From positions 1-15,287 of the forward strand of contig QGUS01000011.1 in NCBI GenBank assembly GCA_003242515.1: 15,287 nucleotides of DNA. Direction: 5' to 3'. The position numbers and the translations under genes are program-made. Under the pieces are notes generated by a model. The model saw nothing but the letters and a program-made list of their open reading frames with translations, was not told the origin of the DNA and did no database searches. Within the stretch, counting starts at the first letter, position 1; every line of letters starts with the position of its first letter. This stretch comes from Actinomycetota bacterium. Its GTDB lineage: Bacteria > Actinomycetota > Acidimicrobiia > Spongiisociales > ZC4RG35. Below, in pieces: positions 1 through 5,780 of the stretch.

Positions 1-384
1 GAACATGTTGTGGGGGATTCCCCTTGCCGGCCGCTCCTTCTGGAACCCCGTGGTCCCCACCAGGGTCACCGAGATCGCCGAGAAGGCTCCCAGCAGCACC
101 GTCATAATGTGGCCGGCCCGCTTCCCGCCCACCAGGAACATCGACCCCAGGGCCAGGTAGGGGATGTTGAGGACGGCGCCGAACAGGTAGAAGACCCGGT
201 AGTAGAAGGGGTTCCACTCCCAGACCTGGGCGGCGAACAGGGCCCAGGTCGCCAGGGCGAACATCGTGATCCCGACGGCGTAGGCGATGACGTGCGGGCG
301 CGGCCGCCTTGCGTAGTTGACCCACAGGTCGACGGCGAAGACGGTGGCGGCTGCCCCGGCGAGGAAGGCGATGATGGCGTCCAT
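1..384 (-). CDS. Conserved integral membrane protein, partial (C-terminus beyond the window edge)
   Basis: Reading the minus strand from an ATG at 384 gives 128 codons without a stop, and the frame runs off the window at position 1, so the C-terminus is missing. The visible protein has about four hydrophobic segments (residues roughly 3-19, 33-52, 61-85 and 90-111). A basic stretch, ARRPRPH, follows the first. The central FYYRVFYLFGAVLNIPYLALG resembles small membrane proteins of unknown function that I recall from actinobacterial genomes; this is recognition by eye only. No catalytic motif is visible. The ATG has no clear Shine-Dalgarno sequence. A TATCCT box lies at 396-401 (minus strand), 11 nt before the ATG, so the 5' leader may be only a few nucleotides. 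The frame is open further upstream, which leaves the start uncertain. The gene is transcribed divergently from the DUF402 gene. Confidence 0.72.
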   Translation of the reverse strand, partial: MDAIIAFLAGAAATVFAVDLWVNYARRPRPHVIAYAVGITMFALATWALFAAQVWEWNPFYYRVFYLFGAVLNIPYLALGSMFLVGGKRAGHIMTVLLGAFSAISVTLVGTTGFQKERPARGIPHNMF

Positions 385-397
385 CTCGGGGCCCGAG
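385..397. repeat. Inverted repeat CTCGGG-G-CCCGAG next to the membrane protein start
   Basis: A perfect inverted repeat with 6-nt arms and a 1-nt centre directly abuts the ATG of the minus-strand membrane protein gene and overlaps its candidate -10 box. It could be an operator. Short perfect palindromes are also common by chance in DNA this GC-rich, so the functional reading is weak. Confidence 0.3.
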
Positions 398-424
398 GAT
401 AAGCGGGGAGGGCCCGGGCGAGAC

Positions 425-439
425 CCGACACCGTGTCGG
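425..439. promoter_or_regulatory. Perfect palindrome CCGACACCGTGTCGG, candidate operator
   Basis: The arms CCGACAC and GTGTCGG (7 nt each) flank a single central C. The palindrome ends 4 nt before the TACCAT box of the DUF402 gene, so it occupies the spacer between the -35 and -10 positions, where a bound dimeric repressor would block transcription. It lies in the 71-nt divergent region shared with the membrane protein gene. Its form suits a small dimeric helix-turn-helix regulator such as a TetR-type protein. The regulator is not in the window and its identity is inference. Confidence 0.4.
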
Positions 440-443
440 CACC

Positions 444-455
444 TACCATTCCGCC
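444..455 (+). promoter_or_regulatory. Leaderless promoter of the DUF402 gene (TACCAT-N6-GTG)
   Basis: A TACCAT hexamer fits the actinobacterial TANNNT -10 pattern and is followed by exactly six bases before the GTG start at 456. Transcription starting about 7 nt after the -10 box would begin at the start codon itself, giving a leaderless mRNA. This agrees with the absence of any Shine-Dalgarno sequence. No good -35 hexamer is visible. Confidence 0.55.
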
Positions 456-980
456 GTGCGCCCCGTAGTCGTCCAGTTCCTCAAGTATCCCGACCACCTG
501 CACTGGGGATTCGAGGCCCTGTGGCTGGGCGAGGACGAGCACGGCACCTGGTGCTACTTCCCTCCCGGGTCCCGCCGCTGGAAGGGGGAGGTGGAGTGGA
601 AGCCCACCGTCGGCGACGCCGTCGCCTGCGCCCCGCACGAGGGCTGGTGGCACCTCCACTACAACGGCCTCGCATCGGAGCGGGAGACGGACCTGACCCA
701 CTTCGTCGACATCACCACCCAGCCCCGCTGGGTCACGCCGGACCGCTACGAGATGGTCGACCTCGACCTCGACGTGGTCGTCCGTCTCGACGGGAGCGTG
801 GAGATCGTCGACGAGGACGAGTTCGAGGAGCACCAGGTCACCTACGGCTACACGCCCGACATGGTGGCCCGGGCGGCCGCCGAGGCCCGTTTCGTCGCCA
901 TCGCCCTCGAGCAGCACACCGAGCCGTTCTACGAGGTGGCGGAGGCCTGGCTGCGCCGGGGCCGGGAGCTCTCGGCCTAG
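456..980 (+). CDS. DUF402 domain protein (FomD / Ntdp-like nucleoside phosphate hydrolase family)
   Basis: The 174-residue product has the DUF402 fold signature. An N-terminal beta-rich part contains GTWCYFPPG and EGWWHLHYN (about 31-70). Next comes VDITT (84-88), then the acidic core VDLDLDVVV (101-109), LDG (111-113) and VDEDEFEEH (118-126). A helical tail with PFYEVAEAWLRRGR follows. In characterised relatives (staphylococcal Ntdp, and FomD of fosfomycin biosynthesis) such Asp/Glu residues bind metal for hydrolysis of nucleoside tri-/diphosphates or cytidylyl compounds. The substrate here cannot be read from sequence. The GTG start is supported by the TACCAT box six bases upstream. The TAG stop shares the palindromic CTAG at 977-980 with the stop of the convergent phosphodiesterase gene. 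The family call is firm; a nucleotidase role is likely but inferred. Confidence 0.88.
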   Translation: MRPVVVQFLKYPDHLHWGFEALWLGEDEHGTWCYFPPGSRRWKGEVEWKPTVGDAVACAPHEGWWHLHYNGLASERETDLTHFVDITTQPRWVTPDRYEMVDLDLDVVVRLDGSVEIVDEDEFEEHQVTYGYTPDMVARAAAEARFVAIALEQHTEPFYEVAEAWLRRGRELSA

Positions 981-2053
981 CCGATCAGCAGGGGGATCTC
1001 GACCTCGGCAAGGCTCAGCCCACCGTGGTAGCAGGCGAGCCGCTTGTCGAACCCGGGCGGGATCACGGCGACGTCGTCCGGGGGCAACAGGACCTTCCCG
1101 CCCAGCCGGGCCAGGGCGGTTCCCGTCGGGTCGGGGCCGATCAGCCCGGCCGGATCGGCCAGCACTCCGCCCGTCCGGTCGGCCAGCGCCTCCATTTCCG
1201 CCGGGTCGCCCCACAGCTGGACGCCCCGGCTGTCGCCGGCGTAACGGAGCCCCGGGTAGGCCGTCTTCTCCAGGATCAGCTTCCGGTCCGGCGGGAACTC
1301 GGCCAGGCCGTGGTCGGCGGTGCCCAGCAGCACAGCGCCGGGAGGGAGGCTGGAGGCGATGCGGTCCCACAGCGACGCGGCCTGGGCCATCGCCTCGGAG
1401 AACTCGGTCGTGCCCAGCCCGGTGACGTGGCCCGCGACGTCGACCGACGGGAAGTAGGTGAAGACCAGCCGCCGCGGTCGGGAGGCGAGCATCACCGTCG
1501 CCTCCGCCATGTCGTCGAGGTCCCACGCCCGCTCGAACCGGGCGCCCCGGTAGACGAGGCGGGAGAAGGGCGTGCCGTCGAAGCCGTCGAACTGGACGGT
1601 GACCGGCTCGATCCCCGCGGCACGGAGGCGCTCCCACAGGTTGGGGCGGGGGAGGAAGGTGGCGTAGTCGTGGTCGACCGGCGCTCCCGTGAGGTCGACC
1701 CACTTCAGGGTGTTGACCACCCTGTCGTGCTCCTCGAGCCACACCAGGTGGCCCACGAGGCCGTGCCGGGACGGGGGCAGTCCGGTGGCCACGGTGGCCA
1801 TGGAGACGCTGGTGGTGGTGGGGAAGGGGGCCTCCAGCGTGGCGGCGTGGTCGGCGGCGAGCCGGCGGGCGGCCGGATGGTCCAGCTGGGCCACCCCGAG
1901 GCCGTCGAACAGGACCAGCACATAGGTGTCGGCGTCGGGCACCACCGATCGCTCGGACAGGCCCGTCCACGCCGACTCGCCCGTGAGTCGGAGCTCGATC
2001 TCGGCCGCCAGGTTGACCAGTCCGCGGCCGTCGTATGAGGGCTTTTCGGGCAC
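977..2053 (-). CDS. Alkaline phosphatase superfamily protein (type I phosphodiesterase / nucleotide pyrophosphatase)
   Basis: The 358-residue protein carries the metal-site motifs of the alkaline phosphatase superfamily in order. They are VLVLFDGLG with Asp50; FPTTTSVSMATVATG (77-91), which holds the Thr/Ser nucleophile (probably one of Thr79-81); SVDVAGH with Asp205 and His209; TADHGL with Asp247 and His248; and CYHGGLSLAEVEIPLL with His343. Together they complete the set expected for a two-zinc phosphodiesterase or pyrophosphatase. No signal peptide or membrane segment is visible, so a cytoplasmic location is likely, unlike many secreted members. The substrate is unknown. The GTG start is chosen because TACCCT lies exactly six bases upstream, and no Shine-Dalgarno sequence is seen. 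The gene is divergent from the nuo operon and convergent with the DUF402 gene, with a 4-nt stop overlap. Confidence 0.9.
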   Translation of the reverse strand: MPEKPSYDGRGLVNLAAEIELRLTGESAWTGLSERSVVPDADTYVLVLFDGLGVAQLDHPAARRLAADHAATLEAPFPTTTSVSMATVATGLPPSRHGLVGHLVWLEEHDRVVNTLKWVDLTGAPVDHDYATFLPRPNLWERLRAAGIEPVTVQFDGFDGTPFSRLVYRGARFERAWDLDDMAEATVMLASRPRRLVFTYFPSVDVAGHVTGLGTTEFSEAMAQAASLWDRIASSLPPGAVLLGTADHGLAEFPPDRKLILEKTAYPGLRYAGDSRGVQLWGDPAEMEALADRTGGVLADPAGLIGPDPTGTALARLGGKVLLPPDDVAVIPPGFDKRLACYHGGLSLAEVEIPLLIG

Positions 2054-2065
2054 GAGGGGAGGGTA
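2054..2065 (-). promoter_or_regulatory. Leaderless promoter of the phosphodiesterase gene (TACCCT-N6-GTG)
   Basis: On the minus strand, TACCCT (2060-2065) is followed by six bases and then the GTG start at 2053. This is the same geometry as at the DUF402 and GNAT genes and predicts a leaderless transcript. A weak -35 candidate, GTGGTC, lies 17 nt further upstream at 2083-2088 and overlaps the -35 box of the nuo promoter. Confidence 0.55.
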
Positions 2066-2078
2066 GAGCGGGCTCGAC

Positions 2079-2107
2079 TTCGGACCACGCCGGGGGCCGC
2101 TTATACT
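2079..2107 (+). promoter_or_regulatory. nuo operon promoter (TTCGGA, 17-nt spacer, TATACT)
   Basis: A TTCGGA hexamer at 2079-2084 and TATACT at 2102-2107 are separated by exactly 17 nt, matching a primary-sigma promoter. Transcription would start near 2114 and leave a leader of about 27 nt before nuoA. The only Shine-Dalgarno candidate is a weak AGAG at 2129-2132. The -35 box overlaps the candidate -35 of the divergent phosphodiesterase promoter, so the two may compete or be co-regulated. Confidence 0.6.
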
Positions 2108-2140
2108 CGCCCCCGTCCACCTAGGGCCAGAGACATAGGC

Positions 2141-2506
2141 ATGAGCACCTACTTCGAGAGCTACCTGACGGTCGGCGCGTTCATCGTCCTCGGCGCCGTC
2201 CTGGTTCTGGTGATGCTGGGCGTCGCCGCGGTGCTCCGTCCTTCCCGGCCGCAGCCGGCCAAGGAGGAGACCTACGAGTGCGGCGTCGACCCCGTCGGCA
2301 CCGGGTGGAGCCAGACCTACGTTCGCTACTTCATCTTCGCCCTGCTGTTCCTGCTCTTCGACGTCGAGGCGGTCTTCGTGTTCCCGTGGGCCATCGCCGC
2401 CGAGCGCCTGGGCGTCTTCGGTCTCGTCGCCATCATCATCTTCACGCTGACCCTCGTCGAGGGTCTCGTCTACGCCGCCAAGAAGGGAGTCCTCCGGTGG
2501 GAGTGA
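2141..2506 (+). CDS. nuoA: NADH-quinone oxidoreductase subunit A
   Basis: This small membrane subunit (121 aa) lies beside NuoH, J and K near the quinone-entry region of complex I. Three transmembrane helices are visible (about 10-32, 61-83 and 90-113). The loop between the first two carries YECGVDP, whose Cys47 corresponds to the loop cysteine of ND3 that is exposed or buried in the active/deactive transition of mitochondrial complex I. The second helix holds the family motif LLFDVEAVFVFPW with Asp74 and Glu76, and Glu107 lies in the third. Length and motifs are typical. It is the first gene of the operon; its ATG is 33 nt after the TATACT box, with only a weak AGAG ribosome binding site. 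Its end overlaps nuoB. Confidence 0.97.
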   Translation: MSTYFESYLTVGAFIVLGAVLVLVMLGVAAVLRPSRPQPAKEETYECGVDPVGTGWSQTYVRYFIFALLFLLFDVEAVFVFPWAIAAERLGVFGLVAIIIFTLTLVEGLVYAAKKGVLRWE

Positions 2507-2994
2507 TCCAGAAGTTCGGGGCCCCGAAGCCGGTGTCCTGGCTGCTCAACTGGTCCCGCAAGTACTCCCTGTGGCTGTTCCAGTTCGGCCTGGCCTGCTG
2601 CGCCATCGAGCTGATGGCCGCGTCCAGCCCCCGGTACGACTTCATGCGGTTCGGGATCATCCCGCTGCCGTCCTCGCCCCGTCAGGCCGACCTGATGGTC
2701 GTGGCCGGCACCGTGACCGACAAGATGGCGCCGTCGATGCGGCGTCTCTACGAGCAGATGCCCGAGCCCAAGTACGTGATCTCAATGGGCTCCTGCGCCA
2801 ACTGCGGCGGCCCCTACTGGGACTCGTACTCCGTGACCAAGGGCGTCGACCAGCTCATCCCGGTCGACGTGTACGTGCCGGGCTGCCCGCCGCGGCCCGA
2901 GGCGCTGCTCGAGGGCATCGTCCTCCTCCAGAAGATCATCCAGGGCGAGGACGTCCGGGAGAAGTGGAACAGAAGTGACCTCCAACCAGTCTGA
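2497..2994 (+). CDS. nuoB: NADH-quinone oxidoreductase subunit B
   Basis: NuoB (165 aa) carries the terminal cluster N2, which passes electrons to quinone at the interface with NuoD. All four ligands are present: the tandem Cys34-Cys35 in GLACCAIELM, Cys100 in SMGSCANCGG, and Cys130 in VPGCPPRPEALLEG. The conserved SPRQADLMVVAGTVTDKMAP (60-79) forms part of the quinone pocket. GTG at 2497 is chosen because AGGGAG (2484-2489) lies 7 nt upstream. GTG at 2503, which would give a 4-nt GTGA overlap with nuoA, is the alternative and removes two residues. The frame is open upstream, so longer readings are shadows across nuoA. The 3' end overlaps nuoC by 20 nt. NuoB is shorter than E. coli NuoB, as in many bacteria. 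Confidence 0.96.
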   Translation: MGVIQKFGAPKPVSWLLNWSRKYSLWLFQFGLACCAIELMAASSPRYDFMRFGIIPLPSSPRQADLMVVAGTVTDKMAPSMRRLYEQMPEPKYVISMGSCANCGGPYWDSYSVTKGVDQLIPVDVYVPGCPPRPEALLEGIVLLQKIIQGEDVREKWNRSDLQPV

Positions 2995-3595
2995 CGTGAC
3001 CGAGCAGACCGGGACCGCGACGGTCCACCCCCTGCAGGAGTTCGCCGACGGCGTCGCCGCGGCGGTCGGCGGCGTTGCCGAGATCCACTTCGGGACCGTC
3101 AAGGTGCGTGTCCCCGCCGAGTGGTGGGTCGAGACCCATCGCATCGCCAAGGAGGAGCTGGGCTTCGTCTTCTTCTCGTTCCTCTCGGCGATCGAGTGGG
3201 CCAACGACGTGGCGGTCGGCTTCCCGCTCTCCGAGCCGGTGGAGGAGCGGATCGAGGTGATCTCGACGGTGGGCGACCTCGCCGAGGGGAGGAGGGTCAC
3301 CTTCTCCACCGACATCGACCGGGAGAACCCCACCATCGCCAGCATCGTCGGCGTCTACGCCGGGGCCAACTGGCACGAGCGGGAGGCCCACGAGATGTTC
3401 GGCATCACCTTCGAGGGCCATCCCAACCTGATCAACCTGTACCTTCCCACGGGCTTCGTCGGCCACCCGCTGCGCAAGAGCTTCCCCCTCCTCAGCCGTG
3501 AGGTGAAGCCATGGCCGGGTGACGTCGATGTCGAGGGCATGCCGGGCGATTCCGGTGCCGCCGACGAGCCGAGCACGGAGAACCCGGAGGCCTGA
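2975..3595 (+). CDS. nuoC: NADH-quinone oxidoreductase subunit C (30 kDa subunit)
   Basis: This peripheral Q-module subunit (206 aa) has no cofactor and braces NuoD. The family signature is clear: WHEREAHEMFGITFEGHP (133-150) followed by LYLPTGFVGHPLRKSFPL. The N-terminal ~20 residues and the acidic tail after KPWPG (about 30 residues, rich in Asp, Glu, Pro and Gly) look disordered. NuoC and NuoD are separate genes here, not fused as in E. coli. The GTG start at 2975 overlaps nuoB by 20 nt and has only a poor GGA upstream. A second in-frame GTG at 2996, just after the nuoB stop, is a credible alternative start, so the first seven residues are uncertain. The TGA stop shares one base with the nuoD ATG. 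Confidence 0.95.
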   Translation: MTSNQSDVTEQTGTATVHPLQEFADGVAAAVGGVAEIHFGTVKVRVPAEWWVETHRIAKEELGFVFFSFLSAIEWANDVAVGFPLSEPVEERIEVISTVGDLAEGRRVTFSTDIDRENPTIASIVGVYAGANWHEREAHEMFGITFEGHPNLINLYLPTGFVGHPLRKSFPLLSREVKPWPGDVDVEGMPGDSGAADEPSTENPEA

Positions 3596-4785
3596 TGACC
3601 ATCGACTCCGACACGATCCGCCACCTCAGCGAGGTCTCGGTCTCGGTCGAGCTCGAGACCGAGGACATGACCCTCAACATCGGGCCGCAGCACCCGTCGA
3701 CGCACGGCGTGCTCCGCCTGGTGGCCCGGGTCGACGGCGAGCGTGCCTTCGACGTCCAGCCGGTGATCGGCTACATGCACCGGGGTTACGAGAAGCTCGC
3801 CGAGGTGCGGACCTACGCCCAGATCACCACGATCGTCAACCGCATCGACTGGGTCTCCGGTTACGCCAACGAGATCCCGTTCATCGTGGCCTGCGAGAAG
3901 ATCATGGAGCTGGAGGTCCCGCCGCGGGCCCAGTACATCCGGCTGATCCTCACCGAGATGGCGAGGATCGCCTCCCACCTAGTCTTCATGGCCTCCTACC
4001 CGCTGGAGCTGGGTGCGGCCTCCCCGCTGTTCTTCGCCCTCCGCGAGCGGGAGCGTGTCCTCGACCTCATGGAGAGCGTCACCGGCGGCCGCTTCCACCC
4101 GAACTTCAACCGAGTCGGTGGCGTCAAGCCCGCCTACGGCTCGGGCTCGCAGACCCGCAAGATCGTCCAGGACCTGCCGGCCGGCTTCTACCGGGACGCC
4201 CGGGCCGCCATGGACCGGGTCCTCGAGGTCTGCGACGAGCTCGAGAACCTGGTCGGCGGCAACGAGATCATCCATGCCCGGACCAAGGGCATCGGGGTGA
4301 TCCCCGCCGAGGTGGGCGCCTCCTTCGGCCTCTCCGGCCCGAACCTCCGGGCCTCGGGCGTGGACCTCGACCTGCGCAAGGTCGAGGACTACCTGCCCTA
4401 CGGCGACTTCGAGTTCGACGTGGTCACCGGCACCAACGGCGACTGCTACGACCGCTGGTGGGTCCGTCTCAACGAGATCCGCGAGTCCACCAGGATCGTG
4501 AAGCAGGCGATCGACGGCATCCCGTCCGGCCCGATCCAGGCCAAGGTGCCGAAGGTCATCAAGGTCCCCAAGGGCGAGACCTATGTCCGTGCGGAGAACC
4601 CGAAGGGGGAGATGGGCTACTACCTCGTCTCCGACGGGAACAACGGGCCCTACCGGGTGAAGATCCGCTCGGCCAGCTTCTCCAACATCTCCATCCTGCC
4701 CTGGGTGCTGGAGGGGGTCCTGCTCCCCGACATCATCGCCATCATGGGCTCGCTCGACTTCGTGCTGGGGGACGTGGACCGATGA
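3595..4785 (+). CDS. nuoD: NADH-quinone oxidoreductase subunit D (49 kDa subunit), with variant quinone pocket
   Basis: NuoD (396 aa) forms the quinone-reduction chamber with NuoB and descends from the large subunit of NiFe hydrogenases. Diagnostic stretches are LNIGPQHPSTHGVLRLV (27-43), GYMHRGYEKLAEVRTY (59-74), ELGAASPLFFALRERE and the C-terminal IIAIMGSLDFVLGDVDR. The pocket His (Thermus Nqo4 His38) is present as His37. Two other pocket residues differ, at the same offset of one: the quinone-contacting Tyr (Thermus Tyr87) is Trp86 in NRIDWVSGY, and the Asp that pairs with the His (Thermus Asp139) is Glu138 in PLELGA. As I recall, actinobacterial second-copy NuoD proteins share both changes, so this looks like a lineage trait and not damage. 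The start overlaps nuoC by 1 nt and the end overlaps nuoH by 4 nt (ATGA). Confidence 0.97.
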   Translation: MTIDSDTIRHLSEVSVSVELETEDMTLNIGPQHPSTHGVLRLVARVDGERAFDVQPVIGYMHRGYEKLAEVRTYAQITTIVNRIDWVSGYANEIPFIVACEKIMELEVPPRAQYIRLILTEMARIASHLVFMASYPLELGAASPLFFALRERERVLDLMESVTGGRFHPNFNRVGGVKPAYGSGSQTRKIVQDLPAGFYRDARAAMDRVLEVCDELENLVGGNEIIHARTKGIGVIPAEVGASFGLSGPNLRASGVDLDLRKVEDYLPYGDFEFDVVTGTNGDCYDRWWVRLNEIRESTRIVKQAIDGIPSGPIQAKVPKVIKVPKGETYVRAENPKGEMGYYLVSDGNNGPYRVKIRSASFSNISILPWVLEGVLLPDIIAIMGSLDFVLGDVDR

Positions 4786-5780
4786 TCGCCGACCTGCTCA
4801 GCAACTTCTGGGTCGCCCTGGTGGCGAAGCTGCTCCTGGTCGCCCTGGCCATCCCGCTCATCGGCATGGTCGTGGGCTTCGGCGAGATGAAGCTCTCCGC
4901 CAAGATGCAGGCCCGCGTCGGCCCGTACTTCGCCGGCGGCCGGTGGGGCTGGGCCCAGCTGCTCGCCGACGGCATCAAGTTCTTCCAGAAGGAAGACTTG
5001 ATCCCCCGCGACGCCGACAAGCCGGTCTTCAAGTTCGCCCCGGTCGTGGTGATGATGGGCACGGTCGCCCTGTTCGTGGTGATCCCCTGGGGCCCGGGCC
5101 TGATCTTCCGCGACCTCTCGGTCGGCATCTTCTACGCCCTGGCCATCTCCTCCCTGACCACGGTGGGGGTCCTGATGGCGGGGTGGTCGTCGGCCAACAA
5201 GTACTCGCTGATCGGCGGCCTCCGTGCGGCCGGCCAGATGATCGCCTACGAGCTGCCCCTGGTCTTCTCGGCCCTGGCGGTGGTGATCATGGCCGGGACG
5301 ATGAGCATGCAGGGCATCGTCGAGGCGCAGATCGAGGCGGGATACCCGTTCGTGATCCTGCAGATCGTCGGGTTCGTGATCTTCGTGATCGCCTCGCTGG
5401 CGGAGCTCTCCCGTATCCCCTTCGACCTCCCGATCGCCGAGTCGGAGCTGGTCATGGGCTACCTCACCGAGTACTCCGGATTCCGGTTCCTGTTCTTCTT
5501 CCTCGCCGAGTTCGCCAACATGTTCTCGATGTCGGCCATCGCGGTGACCCTGTTCCTCGGTGGCTGGTATCTCCCCGGGATCCCCGCCGACGCCCTCGAG
5601 TACCTGGGGCCGGTGATCCTCGTGGTGAAGAGCCTCATCCTCGTGTTCGCCATGATCTGGTTCCGGTGGGCCTTCCCCCGGGTCCGTCAGGACCAGCTCC
5701 AGTCGCTGGCCTGGAAGTGGCTGATCCCGATCTCGCTGGCGAACGTGATCCTCACCGGTGTCTTCAAGGTGGTGCTGTGA
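4782..5780 (+). CDS. nuoH: NADH-quinone oxidoreductase subunit H
   Basis: This heel subunit (332 aa) joins the membrane arm to the Q-module and begins the proton path from the quinone site. About eight membrane helices are visible. Conserved elements are KMQARVGPYFAGGRWGWAQLLADGIKFFQKE (41-71, the cytosolic loop contacting the quinone chamber), GWSSANKYSLIGGLRAAGQ (134-152) and RIPFDLPIAESELVMGY (211-227). The last is followed by Glu230, giving the usual acidic funnel with Glu208, Glu220 and Glu222. RWAFPRVRQDQL (295-306) is the usual arginine-rich loop near the C-terminus. The first-loop variant with PYFAGGRWGW differs from the common GPNRVGP form. The start ATG lies in ATGA overlapping the nuoD stop; the 3' end overlaps nuoI as GTGA. 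In most 14-subunit operons nuoE, F and G would come between nuoD and this gene. Confidence 0.97.
   Translation: MIADLLSNFWVALVAKLLLVALAIPLIGMVVGFGEMKLSAKMQARVGPYFAGGRWGWAQLLADGIKFFQKEDLIPRDADKPVFKFAPVVVMMGTVALFVVIPWGPGLIFRDLSVGIFYALAISSLTTVGVLMAGWSSANKYSLIGGLRAAGQMIAYELPLVFSALAVVIMAGTMSMQGIVEAQIEAGYPFVILQIVGFVIFVIASLAELSRIPFDLPIAESELVMGYLTEYSGFRFLFFFLAEFANMFSMSAIAVTLFLGGWYLPGIPADALEYLGPVILVVKSLILVFAMIWFRWAFPRVRQDQLQSLAWKWLIPISLANVILTGVFKVVL

Noticed and set aside
317..2038. Plus-strand open frame of 573 codons
   Set aside because: It runs through DUF402 out of frame and antisense to the phosphodiesterase. Composition is Gly/Arg/His-rich and no family motif is present.
102..2120. Minus-strand open frame of 672 codons
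   Set aside because: It is a shadow across the partial membrane protein, DUF402 and phosphodiesterase genes. Its product is Arg/Pro/Gly-rich without motifs, while the overlapping frames carry clear family signatures.
2278..2496. N-terminal extension of nuoB
   Set aside because: The frame is open upstream, but it encodes an Arg-rich stretch that is simply nuoA read in another frame. NuoB homologues begin near the chosen GTG.
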